Origin: Rhizobium chutanense
GTDB lineage: Bacteria; Pseudomonadota; Alphaproteobacteria; Rhizobiales; Rhizobiaceae
DNA length: 64,000 nt
Direction: 5' to 3'
Assembly: GCF_002531935.1 (NCBI RefSeq)
Contig: NZ_NWSV01000011.1
Span: 62,001 to 126,000 of the forward strand
The translations under genes were made by a program, and so were the position numbers. Position 1 is the stretch's first letter. Each line of letters starts with the position of its first letter. The notes under the pieces are model-generated. The model was not told the DNA's origin. It worked only from the letters and a program-made list of their open reading frames with translations, and did not search any database. Positions 26,908 to 35,135 of the stretch are shown piece by piece.

Positions 26908-27789
26908 GTGAATGCATCGGTAGAATTGTGCTCCTATCCCGGACTTGACGAGCGGATCGTCATCGTCCGGGCGGGGGACGAAGTGGATGCCGTGTTTGTC
27001 AGGGCCGAAAGGTTCGACGTTCTGATCGATACGCTCGGGACGCCGGAGCTATGCCGGATGGCGTTGGATCTACTTGAGGAAAGGGCGGAGGAGCGTCCGC
27101 TGATCGTCGTCAATTCGCATATGGATTGGGATCATTTCTGGGGAAATGCCGCCATTGCCGGACGCGCTCCCATTATCGCGCATGCCGCCGCGCTCGACCG
27201 TTTGCGCGATCCTTCCACCCGCGAGATTCTCCGGGACAAGACGGGCCAGGAATCACGGTTTCGCAACGTGGAGTTCATCGGCCCCGATATCACCTTCTCC
27301 GGCGCCATGGTTTTGAATGGCGGCGATCTGACGCTGGAACTCATTCATACGCCAGGACACACGCCCGACCATATCGCCATATGGATTCCCGAACTTCGCG
27401 TCTGCCTGGCCGTCGACGCGGTGGAATACCCCATTCCCGAAGTCTGGAGCAAAACTGCAGGCGACCTTCGCCTGATCCGTTCCTCGCTCGAGCGGATACG
27501 TGACCTCGACGCCAGACTGGTCATCCCTGCGCACGGCCGGACATACTCTCCTTCCGCGGTGGATGGGAACCTGGCCTATTTCCAGGCCCTGGCCGATCGT
27601 GTCGGCGGCTTGAGCGAGAGCCAGCTGGCGGATCCGCAACTCGGCAGAGCAAGCGGGTTCCGGCTCGAAGATTTCGTCGCCATTCCCGAGGGAATGCCTT
27701 CGGATACAGTGGCGTTCTATCGGAACTGCCATGAGACGAACCTTGGCGCCACGGTTCAGGCCCGTATCGAAAAACCGAAATCCGCGTAG
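26908..27789 (+). CDS. Metallo-beta-lactamase-fold hydrolase
   Basis: The 293-residue protein carries the fold's metal motifs. They are NSHMDWDHFWGN (H71, D73, D75, H76), HTPGHTPDH (H147 or H151), the bridging Asp in AVDAVEYP (D170) and the last His in IPAHGR (H209). In the first motif Asp replaces the second His of the common HxHxDH, a variant known in some hydrolase subgroups. The substrate cannot be assigned. The GTG start at 26908 is chosen because AAAGG lies nine bases upstream and because the fold begins there. It is followed by an APH-type kinase gene 11 bases later, so the two probably act together. Confidence 0.8.
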   Translation: MNASVELCSYPGLDERIVIVRAGDEVDAVFVRAERFDVLIDTLGTPELCRMALDLLEERAEERPLIVVNSHMDWDHFWGNAAIAGRAPIIAHAAALDRLRDPSTREILRDKTGQESRFRNVEFIGPDITFSGAMVLNGGDLTLELIHTPGHTPDHIAIWIPELRVCLAVDAVEYPIPEVWSKTAGDLRLIRSSLERIRDLDARLVIPAHGRTYSPSAVDGNLAYFQALADRVGGLSESQLADPQLGRASGFRLEDFVAIPEGMPSDTVAFYRNCHETNLGATVQARIEKPKSA

Positions 27790-27800
27790 GAGGCCATGAC

Positions 27801-28574
27801 GTGGAACTATTGGAGGGCGGACGAACGGGGCGAATCTGGCGCGACGGCGATACCGTCGTCAGGCCGTCCGGCGAATGGACGCCAACCGCGCACCGGTTCT
27901 TGCGCCACCTCAGAAGCAAAGGCTTCCTGGCAGCGCCGGAGCCCTTTCAAATTACCAGCGAAGGCGAGGAGATCGTCAGCTACGTCGCCGGGCGCGTCTG
28001 CGAAGACCTCGGCGATCCCCTTGCCGGATCGGAGCGCATGCTGGTTTCCGCAGCAGGACTTCTGCGCGCTTTTCATACCGCATCTCAAGGTTTTCTGGAA
28101 TCGGACAGCGAGGCTCAGACGTGGATGCTGCCGCCGCAGGAGCCGCGCGAAATTGTCTGCCACGGAGATTATGCACCTTATAATGTCGCCACGGCAGGCC
28201 CTGAGGCGGTCGGAATCATCGATTTCGACACCGCCCATCCCGCATCGCGCCTATGGGATCTCGCCTATGCGGTCTATCGCTGGGCGCCGCTCTCAGATCC
28301 CGCCAATCCTTCCGTGGCATTCGGCCTCGACGACCAACTGCGGCGGGCGGAAATCTTCTGCGCCACCTATGGCGCGACCGTCGAGGAAAGGCGCCGGCTT
28401 CCCGAGATGATCTGCAGGCGACTTCAAGCCCTCGTCGATTTCATGTTGGCAAGGGCCGCGGCCGGGGACCAGACCTTCGCGGACGACGTGGCTGAAGGAG
28501 ATGTCCGCCTGTATCTCAGCGACATCGACTATATCAGGCAGCATCGAGACCCGGTTCTGAAAGCGCTCTGCTGA
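27801..28574 (+). CDS. APH-family phosphotransferase
   Basis: The 257-residue protein is of the aminoglycoside/choline-kinase-like fold. The catalytic loop HGDYAPYN (H121, D123, N128) and the metal-binding IIDFDTAHP (D141, D143) are intact, followed by the usual LWDLAYAVYRWAPL helix. The N-lobe is short and lacks an obvious glycine-rich loop, as is normal here. GTG at 27801 has a perfect AGGAGG seven bases upstream that overlaps the stop of the previous gene. Members phosphorylate antibiotics, amino alcohols or sugars; which one is unknown here. Resistance is possible but unproven. Confidence 0.8.
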   Translation: MELLEGGRTGRIWRDGDTVVRPSGEWTPTAHRFLRHLRSKGFLAAPEPFQITSEGEEIVSYVAGRVCEDLGDPLAGSERMLVSAAGLLRAFHTASQGFLESDSEAQTWMLPPQEPREIVCHGDYAPYNVATAGPEAVGIIDFDTAHPASRLWDLAYAVYRWAPLSDPANPSVAFGLDDQLRRAEIFCATYGATVEERRRLPEMICRRLQALVDFMLARAAAGDQTFADDVAEGDVRLYLSDIDYIRQHRDPVLKALC

Positions 28575-28583
28575 CACGCTTCG

Positions 28584-29660
28584 CTACAGCCACTTCCTCC
28601 GGCGAAAGAAGCCGAAAAGTCCGAGGCACAGGACGGCGATGACGCCGAGCACGACGAAATAGCCATACTGGAATTTCAGTTCGGGCATGTCGCTGAAGTT
28701 CATGCCGTAAATGCCGGCGATCGCGGTGGGAACGGCGAGGATCGCCGCCCAGGCGGCAAGCTTGCGGGCGATCGCCGTCTGCTCCGTCTGGCCGATCATT
28801 ACGCTCGCCTCGAAGGCGAAGGCAAGGACCTCGCGCAGCGCGTCGATATCTTCCTGAACCCGGCGCACGTGATCGGTCACATCGCGAAACAGCGACTGGA
28901 GCGTCGGATCCATGCCGGGAAGATCGATATGCTCGTATCGCCGGCAGACGTCGACGAGCGGCACGACGGCGTTGCGCAGCCGCAGGAGCTTGCGCCGCAA
29001 AAGGTAAAGCCGTTCGATATCGGACTTTCCTAGCTGCTCGCGCAGCACCAGATCCTCGAGCTTCTCGACTTCCTCCTGCACCACCTCGATGACGGGCATG
29101 TAGTTATCGACGATGAAATCGAGGATCGAATAGAGAATGTAGTTCTCGCCATGGGCAAGGGCGGCCGGCGTCGCCTCGCATCGCTGCCTCACAGCCAGAT
29201 AGGAGGAGGATTCTCCGTGGCGAACGGAGACGACATAACCGCGGCCGACGAAGAGATGCGTTTCGCCGAAGACGATTTCGTCGTCCTTCATGTGGGCGGT
29301 GCGGGCGACGATGAACATCGCCTCCCCGTAAATCTCCAGCTTCGGGCGCTGGTGGGGCTGCGCCGCATCCTCGATCGCCAGCGGATGGAGATTGAACTCG
29401 GCCTGGATCTGGTGGAGCAGAACTTCGTCAGGCTCGTGCAGGCCGATCCAGACGACCGCATTCTCCCGGTTTCGCCATTCGCCGGCCTCCTCGATCCTGA
29501 TGTCGCGAATGCGTTGCCCCTGCTGGTAAACGGCGGCAGCGACGACGCCGGGCCGTTCATAGGGCGGCGATGCCGAACCGCTGCCGGTCCGCACGGAAAT
29601 ACTGTCCAGATCCTTCAGCTGTTCCAAATCCTGCCGTCCTCCCACTCCCGCGCGGATCAT
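28584..29660 (-). CDS. corA: CorA-type magnesium/divalent cation channel
   Basis: The 358-residue protein has the long cytoplasmic alpha/beta N-domain and helical stalk (VEEVEKLEDLVLREQ..., LRRKLLRLRNAVVPL). Two C-terminal membrane helices are separated by the hallmark GMN motif in AGIYGMNFSDMPEL. A basic tail (FFRRRKWL) follows. It forms a homopentameric inner-membrane channel for Mg2+ (or Co2+/Ni2+). Length is near the family norm. It is convergent with the kinase gene, with nine bases between stops. ATG at 29660 has a GGAG site close by. Confidence 0.9.
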   Translation of the reverse strand: MIRAGVGGRQDLEQLKDLDSISVRTGSGSASPPYERPGVVAAAVYQQGQRIRDIRIEEAGEWRNRENAVVWIGLHEPDEVLLHQIQAEFNLHPLAIEDAAQPHQRPKLEIYGEAMFIVARTAHMKDDEIVFGETHLFVGRGYVVSVRHGESSSYLAVRQRCEATPAALAHGENYILYSILDFIVDNYMPVIEVVQEEVEKLEDLVLREQLGKSDIERLYLLRRKLLRLRNAVVPLVDVCRRYEHIDLPGMDPTLQSLFRDVTDHVRRVQEDIDALREVLAFAFEASVMIGQTEQTAIARKLAAWAAILAVPTAIAGIYGMNFSDMPELKFQYGYFVVLGVIAVLCLGLFGFFRRRKWL

Positions 29661-29770
29661 AGCTCCGCAGCCAACGCTGGCTAAACGCCGCTTTGATCAT
29701 AATGCTATTTCGTAAAACATGCATCCGCTTCAGCGCAGGTGCTGAACGAACCTGCCTCTGCCCGGGGACA

Positions 29771-30001
29771 TCACGTATCCGTGGAAATTATCGTGCGCTG
29801 AACGACGGCTTTTGTCTTCCGACGGGTACTGTCGCTTTCGGGCTCGATGAGCGGCAGATGATCGATGGTCGGAACGCCTTCCGATTGAAGCTGGGCGATG
29901 GAGCGGGCTTTGCGTGCCTGCGTTTCATCGGCGGGTGGCGAAACGGCGGCCTTCACCGGAATGATCAGGACGAGAAGGGCGGAAAATATGCGTTTGATCA
30001 T
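29771..30001 (-). CDS. Small secreted hypothetical protein
   Basis: The 76-residue protein starts MIKRIFSALLVLIIPVKA, a clear signal peptide. The mature part has the pattern ARSIAQLQSEGVPTIDHLP followed by a charged Ser/Arg-rich tail. The start at 30001 is preferred over the longer frame because the signal peptide begins exactly there and GGGAATGAG precedes it. It stands alone between CorA and the divergent chemoreceptor. No domain is recognised. Confidence 0.6.
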   Translation of the reverse strand: MIKRIFSALLVLIIPVKAAVSPPADETQARKARSIAQLQSEGVPTIDHLPLIEPESDSTRRKTKAVVQRTIISTDT

Positions 30002-30201
30002 GCCTGACTCATTCCCATCTCTGGCGGCGGATCGATAAACATTTCCTGCGTTATCGGGATATGGCTTGCGCAAATGCGACCTCGCTTCTGCGCGAAGGTG
30101 GTAAACGGCATTTTACCCATTGAGCAAATCGTTAAATTTTTTCTGTTAGAAAATGCCGCATCAGTCCGGCCTGAAGCCGGAGGTTCTATTGAGGACTTTC
30201 A

Positions 30202-32082
30202 ATGCGCCGCCCAAACATCAAATCCAGTTTGCTGTTGATTTTCAGTGTCATAGCCATTCTTTTCGGCGTTGTCGCCTACCTCGCGGTCGACGGTCTTCGC
30301 AAGACGAACGGTTCGACCGAAGAAATCGCCACCGACTGGCTACCGAGCGTGCAGGCTTCGCAGGCAATCAATCTCAACATGACGAATTTGCGCCTCGCTT
30401 ACCGCGATCACATCATCGCGCAGTCGGAGGCGGAAAAGAAAACACGCGAGGACGCCATCAAGGTCGCCGAGGATGCGATTCGCAAATCGGCAGACGCCTA
30501 TCTTCCACTGGCTTCGTCCGATCGGGAGCGCGACTTGATCAAGACGATCAAGGAGAGCGTTGAAGGCTACATCTCCAGCAGCTCGCAGCTTCTCATCCTT
30601 TCACGCGCCAACAAAACCGAGGAAGCCGGCCAATATCTGGGCGGAGAGATGCGCTCTTATTCCGACAAGCTTAAGGAAGCTACGGCGGCCCTGGTCGAAT
30701 TGAACGTCAGCGGCAGCAAGAAGGCTGCCGACCTCAGCGCCGAGACTTTCGACTCCATAGAATTCTATCTGCTTGCAACGATCGGTGTCGCGGGATTGCT
30801 CGTTCTCGGCGCTGTCGCCTTCGTGCTGACGGCCATTGCCAATCCGATTACCGGCATCACCGCCTCGATGCGGCGGTTGGCCGAGGGAGACACCGGTTCG
30901 GAGATCCCGTTTGCCGACCGCGCCGACGAGATCGGATCGATGGCGGGCGCGGTGGAGATTTTCCGCCAGGCTGCCATCACGAACAAGCAGATGGCACTGG
31001 AAGCCGAGGAAAATCGCGGCCGGGCTGAGGCCGATCGCCTCGACGCGCAAAGGCAGGCGGAAGCCGCTGCATCGGAGCGGTTGCGCATTGCCACCTCGGG
31101 TCTTGCCGCCGGTTTGAAGCGGCTCGCCGCAGGCGACCTGGCCTTCCAGCTCAATGAGGCCTTCGCCCCCGATTTCGAGGCACTGCGCCATGACTTCAAT
31201 CAGTCCGTCACCCAGCTCCGTGCAACGCTGAGGGCGATTTCCGAAAGCATCGGCACGATCGACGAAGGCACACGGGAAATCTCCTCGGGAGCGAGCGATC
31301 TTTCAAAGCGCACGGAGCAGCAGGCAGCCTCGCTGGAAGAGACTGCGGCCGCACTCGAAGAGATCACGGCGAACGTGTCGAACTCCAGCAAGCGAACCGA
31401 GGAGACCCGGACGGTGGCGACCGAGGCAAATCGCAGCGCCGGGGTCTCCGCAGAGGTCGTTTCCCACGCCGAAGAGGCGATGGAGCGTATCGAGACCTCA
31501 TCGCAGCAGATTTCCAATATCATCAGCGTCATCGACGAAATCGCCTTCCAGACCAACCTTCTCGCGCTGAATGCCGGCGTCGAAGCGGCAAGAGCGGGCG
31601 AAGCCGGCAAGGGCTTCGCGGTCGTCGCCCAGGAAGTGCGCGAACTCGCCCAACGCTCGGCAAGTGCCGCCAAGGAAATCAAGGGCTTGATCCAGAACTC
31701 CTCCAAGGAAGTGGAAAGCGGCGTCAAGCTGGTGCGCGATACCGGCCAGGCCCTGAAGACCATCGGCGGCTTCATCACCCAGATCAATCACCATATGGAT
31801 TCCATCGCCACTTCTGCGAAAGAGCAGTCCATAGGACTGAGCGAAGTCAATGTCGCCGTCAACCGGATGGACCAGACCACGCAACAGAACGCCACCATGG
31901 TGCAACAGTCGACCGCCGCATCCGATTCACTCGCTCAGCAAGCCCAGACGCTTCGCGAACTTATCGCCCAATTCAGGCTTGACGACGCGGCCAGCCAGTC
32001 GTCGGCCCTTCGCTCGACGGCGAGAACGATGGCCCAGCCCGCGCCGCGTCCAGCCATGCACGCTGTTGCCGCACGCCGCTGA
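30202..32082 (+). CDS. Methyl-accepting chemotaxis protein
   Basis: The 626-residue receptor has a first membrane helix (SSLLLIFSVIAILFGVVAYLAV) and a four-helix-bundle periplasmic sensor of about 160 residues. A second membrane helix follows near 190-215 (LLATIGVAGLLVLGAVAFVL), then HAMP (NPITGITASMRRLAEGD) and a second HAMP-like segment. The signalling domain contains the conserved hairpin tip DEIAFQTNLLALNAGVEAARAGE. The sensor resembles the ubiquitous four-helix type (MCP_signal/4HB). There is no CheR-binding pentapeptide at the C-terminus. GAGGA lies seven bases before ATG 30202. A strong bidirectional hairpin follows. Confidence 0.92.
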   Translation: MRRPNIKSSLLLIFSVIAILFGVVAYLAVDGLRKTNGSTEEIATDWLPSVQASQAINLNMTNLRLAYRDHIIAQSEAEKKTREDAIKVAEDAIRKSADAYLPLASSDRERDLIKTIKESVEGYISSSSQLLILSRANKTEEAGQYLGGEMRSYSDKLKEATAALVELNVSGSKKAADLSAETFDSIEFYLLATIGVAGLLVLGAVAFVLTAIANPITGITASMRRLAEGDTGSEIPFADRADEIGSMAGAVEIFRQAAITNKQMALEAEENRGRAEADRLDAQRQAEAAASERLRIATSGLAAGLKRLAAGDLAFQLNEAFAPDFEALRHDFNQSVTQLRATLRAISESIGTIDEGTREISSGASDLSKRTEQQAASLEETAAALEEITANVSNSSKRTEETRTVATEANRSAGVSAEVVSHAEEAMERIETSSQQISNIISVIDEIAFQTNLLALNAGVEAARAGEAGKGFAVVAQEVRELAQRSASAAKEIKGLIQNSSKEVESGVKLVRDTGQALKTIGGFITQINHHMDSIATSAKEQSIGLSEVNVAVNRMDQTTQQNATMVQQSTAASDSLAQQAQTLRELIAQFRLDDAASQSSALRSTARTMAQPAPRPAMHAVAARR

Positions 32083-32113
32083 AACAGACGGCTGTCGGAA
32101 CCTCTCATGAAAA

Positions 32114-32140
32114 GGCGCCCGGCTATTGCCGGGCGCCTTT
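32114..32140. terminator. Bidirectional rho-independent terminator
   Basis: GGCGCCCGGC, loop TATT, GCCGGGCGCC is a perfect 10-bp stem. It is flanked by AAA on the left and TTT on the right, and lies between the convergent chemoreceptor and NCS1 permease genes. It should stop transcription from both sides. Confidence 0.85.
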
Positions 32141-32151
32141 CATTCATTCGG

Positions 32152-33603
32152 TCACGACGCGAAGGCCGGATTGCGCCGCGCGCCCACTCTCAGCACGAAA
32201 TAGATCGCTCCACCAATCCCGACGCCGAAGAACCAACCATAGGTCCCCCACCAATCCGGCAGGATGCTGGTGAAGGTCGGCAGGATCGAAGAGAAGAGCG
32301 CACCGACCACAAATGCGATGAAGGCATTGCCGTGCCATCCGTTCTGGAAGCGGAACTCGCCATTCTCGTGATAGAGCGCCTCGACGTTCAGCTGGCTCTT
32401 CCGGATGAGGTAGTAGTCCACCATCATGATGCCGAAGATCGGCCCCATCGTCGAGCCGATGAAGTTGACGAAATGCGCCGCACCCGTCTCCCAGGGGGCA
32501 AACGGATAAAGCACCAGAGCGATCAAGGCGGCGATGTATCCGCCACGTTTGAAATTGATCTGGCGCGGGAAGACATTGGCGAAGTCGAAGGCCGGCGAAA
32601 CGAAATTCGCCACGACGTTGATGCCGAGCGTTGCAATCGCGAATGTCAGTGCCGCAAGCAGCGCCAGGAACCAGCTTTCGAATTTCGCCGATATCATTTC
32701 CGGATGCAGCAGCACCTCACCGTATACGGTGAAGGCAGCCGTGGTCGTGACGCCGGCGACAAGGCAGAAGGCGAGCAGGTTGATCGGCAGACCCCAAAGA
32801 TTGCCCTTCCGTAGCGCCCTTTCGCTCGTCGCGTAACGCGAGAAATCGCAGAAATTCAGATAGAGCGCTGCGAAATAGGTGATCCAGGTAGCGGCCACTG
32901 CGGCAAGTGCTGCAATCGAGCCGGGCTCGCCCGGCACGCCGGCATCCTTGGTCTTCTCGATCAGCACGTCGCGCGGGATCTCGGAGCCGAAAGAGAAGGT
33001 GCCTGATTTCACGACCAGATAGGTGGCCAGGATCAGCATCATGATCCAGACGGCGGGACCCGCCCAATCCTGGAAGCGGCGAACCGTTTCCATCCCCCGC
33101 TGAATGATCAGCAACTGCAGCGCCCAGACGATGACGTAGCAGATGAGTTCGAGGGTCGAATGGCCGAGCATGTGGCTGTTCTGATGAAAGGCAAGCAGGC
33201 TCTCGTTCCTGATCAGCAAGGCGACGATGGCGCCGGATGCGGCGGCGGTCTGCGCACCGTACCAGAAGCAGGCGACCACCGCCCGGACCAGAGCCGGAAC
33301 GTTGGCGCCGAACGTGCCGAAGGAGGCGCGCGCCAGAACCGGAAAGGGTACGCCGGTGCGCACGCCGGCATTGCCGACCAGGCTCATCAGGAAGAAGATG
33401 ACGAGGGAGCCGATGCCGATGGCGATGACGAAATTCACGAAGCTGCCGCAGAGCAGGAACAGGCTCGCCGCCAGATAATATCCCCACAGGCTATGAACGT
33501 CCGATGTCCAGACGTTGAAGATGCTGAATGCACCCCATTTGCGCTCCTCGGCGGGTGCAAGATCCTCGTTATACAACGAGGGAGACGGATTTCGAATGCT
33601 CAT
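32152..33603 (-). CDS. NCS1-family nucleobase/allantoin/hydantoin permease
   Basis: The 483-residue permease has twelve membrane segments. NCS1 hallmarks are the substrate-site sequence in helix 1 (FNVWTSDVHSLWGYY), GVPFPVLARASFGTFGAN after helix 2, and FWYGAQTAAASGA in helix 3. The intracellular DYYLIRKSQL motif near helix 10 is also present. In Mhp1 the two tryptophans of helices 3 and 6 stack on the substrate ring. Possible substrates are cytosine, uracil, allantoin, hydantoin or thiamine, and context does not decide among them. GGGAGGG precedes ATG 33603. Regulation may involve the AT-rich inverted repeat around 33672-33694. Confidence 0.88.
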   Translation of the reverse strand: MSIRNPSPSLYNEDLAPAEERKWGAFSIFNVWTSDVHSLWGYYLAASLFLLCGSFVNFVIAIGIGSLVIFFLMSLVGNAGVRTGVPFPVLARASFGTFGANVPALVRAVVACFWYGAQTAAASGAIVALLIRNESLLAFHQNSHMLGHSTLELICYVIVWALQLLIIQRGMETVRRFQDWAGPAVWIMMLILATYLVVKSGTFSFGSEIPRDVLIEKTKDAGVPGEPGSIAALAAVAATWITYFAALYLNFCDFSRYATSERALRKGNLWGLPINLLAFCLVAGVTTTAAFTVYGEVLLHPEMISAKFESWFLALLAALTFAIATLGINVVANFVSPAFDFANVFPRQINFKRGGYIAALIALVLYPFAPWETGAAHFVNFIGSTMGPIFGIMMVDYYLIRKSQLNVEALYHENGEFRFQNGWHGNAFIAFVVGALFSSILPTFTSILPDWWGTYGWFFGVGIGGAIYFVLRVGARRNPAFAS

Positions 33604-33779
33604 GAATGCCCTCCCATATCCCCTGAGGCCGACTCGGCCACGGAGGGAAGTCTGCTCTTCATTTATGCATCTGACAATTTAATAGTCATATTGTACGCAA
33701 TCTTCGTGGATGCCTTATTCATGAGCACCGGCGGCAACCTTGGAACGAACTTTTGCCGGCCGACCGCGCTCCTCGCGCT

Positions 33780-34958
33780 TCATTGCCCAGCGACGACGCG
33801 CCCGGCCAGACGGAACGGGCTTGCGATGGCGGCGCCGGCGGCATCGAAGACGAAGGCGCCGACTTCTCCTGCGCTGGAACGCTTGCCATTTTCGAAGCTG
33901 GCAAACTGCGCGCTGAATTTCGCGAGCGACGCATAACGGTCGTGCCCTAATCCATCGGAAGTCTGGATCGACGTGATGTCGATGACCCGAAGCCGTTCCT
34001 TCAACGCTGCCTCCCGGATGACGGGATCGTCGATATCGAGGCGGCCGACGCGCGCCCGCTCCCCGGCGATGAAGCTCGAAGCCCCGAGCGCACGGTCGTC
34101 CTTGGAAACGAGAAGGGAGATCGGGATCGGCATCTGGCCGATATCCGCAAGCTGGGAACGGAAGACATCGATGTCGATATCGGGCGCGGCAAGCACCACG
34201 GCCAGCTTGCCGACGACGTCGTCGCGGTGCTGCAGCTTGAGCTGGCGCACCGTCTCCATCACCAGGAACCCGCCCATGCTGTGCCCGAACAGGATGATGC
34301 GCTTCACCTTGCCCGATGCCGAGAGCGATGTGACGAGGGAATTGAGTTCGCTGCGAGAGGAAAGTGCGGCATCGCGGTCGGCGACATATCCCGCCACGGA
34401 CGCTGCTGAAGGCCAGGAAAACAGGATCGGCGCTCCCGGTATTTTGGCATCCGCGGCGATCTGGGCGGTGCGATAGAGCGCCTCCTGGTAACTGTAGTTG
34501 TAGCCATGCACGAATATGCCGATGGTGCCGTCAGCCTGCACGGAAGCGAGCGCCTGCTGCACGAAAGCATCCTGCGGCAGCCGCTTGCGCTCGACGACGG
34601 CAAATTGCCGCTCCGGATCCGGCTTTGCCGTCGGATAAGTGATGGCGGTGTCCTTCCGGCCAGGCGGGACCGAAAAGGCGTATTCCTCATAGGTAAGCTT
34701 CTCGGCCCATGCACTGCCGAAGCCGCCACTTACACTGTCGGGGGTTCGGTTTGTCGCAGCCAGCACGCTCACCCGATCCGGAGCCGTTTCGGAACGAACC
34801 GGCCCGCTCAGATGAACAGGCTTCAGGACTTCAGGCGATGGCCTCGTCGCGCAGCCTGCCAGCATCGCCAGGCCGACCGCGACGGCGATGGTCGGACCTG
34901 TCTTCGACAGCCGTTGGGAAGTTGCCGTCAGCGACGCCCGGGGATACTCTTTCGTCAT
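33780..34958 (-). CDS. Lipoprotein alpha/beta hydrolase (DUF900 type)
   Basis: The 392-residue protein starts with a basic n-region and hydrophobic stretch ending in a lipobox (AVGLAMLAGC), so it is a predicted membrane-anchored lipoprotein. The alpha/beta hydrolase core has GIFVHGYNYSYQEA, the nucleophile elbow FGHSMGG, LAAPDIDIDVF and a late His (GLGHDRYASL). This is the DUF900/YjfP-like family of rhizobia. The substrate is unknown. ATG 34958 is used because the upstream ATG would add a non-signal-like extension. It lies between the NCS1 and RND operons with no clear link to either. Confidence 0.8.
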   Translation of the reverse strand: MTKEYPRASLTATSQRLSKTGPTIAVAVGLAMLAGCATRPSPEVLKPVHLSGPVRSETAPDRVSVLAATNRTPDSVSGGFGSAWAEKLTYEEYAFSVPPGRKDTAITYPTAKPDPERQFAVVERKRLPQDAFVQQALASVQADGTIGIFVHGYNYSYQEALYRTAQIAADAKIPGAPILFSWPSAASVAGYVADRDAALSSRSELNSLVTSLSASGKVKRIILFGHSMGGFLVMETVRQLKLQHRDDVVGKLAVVLAAPDIDIDVFRSQLADIGQMPIPISLLVSKDDRALGASSFIAGERARVGRLDIDDPVIREAALKERLRVIDITSIQTSDGLGHDRYASLAKFSAQFASFENGKRSSAGEVGAFVFDAAGAAIASPFRLAGRVVAGQ

Positions 34959-35135
34959 CGATCCATTCCATTGGAAACCAAAGGCTTTCGGGCGCATCCG
35001 CCGATCTCGTTATCCGGCATATGACCCCGCTCCGGTGTGGGATGGCATCGCCTTCGCCATCCCACCTATTTCCTGGCGGCCCGTGTTGCAGCGGCCGCCG
35101 CGGCGGCCGTAGGCGATGGCCGTCAAAGCCTGCCC

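Noticed and set aside
29693..30007. A plus-strand 104-codon frame opposite the small secreted protein
   Set aside because: The minus strand has a signal peptide and ribosome-binding site at 30001. The plus frame has neither.
30165..30181. TCCGGC-CTGAA-GCCGGA hairpin in the leader of the first chemoreceptor gene
   Set aside because: A short stem not overlapping the ribosome-binding site; no riboswitch or thermometer pattern could be seen.
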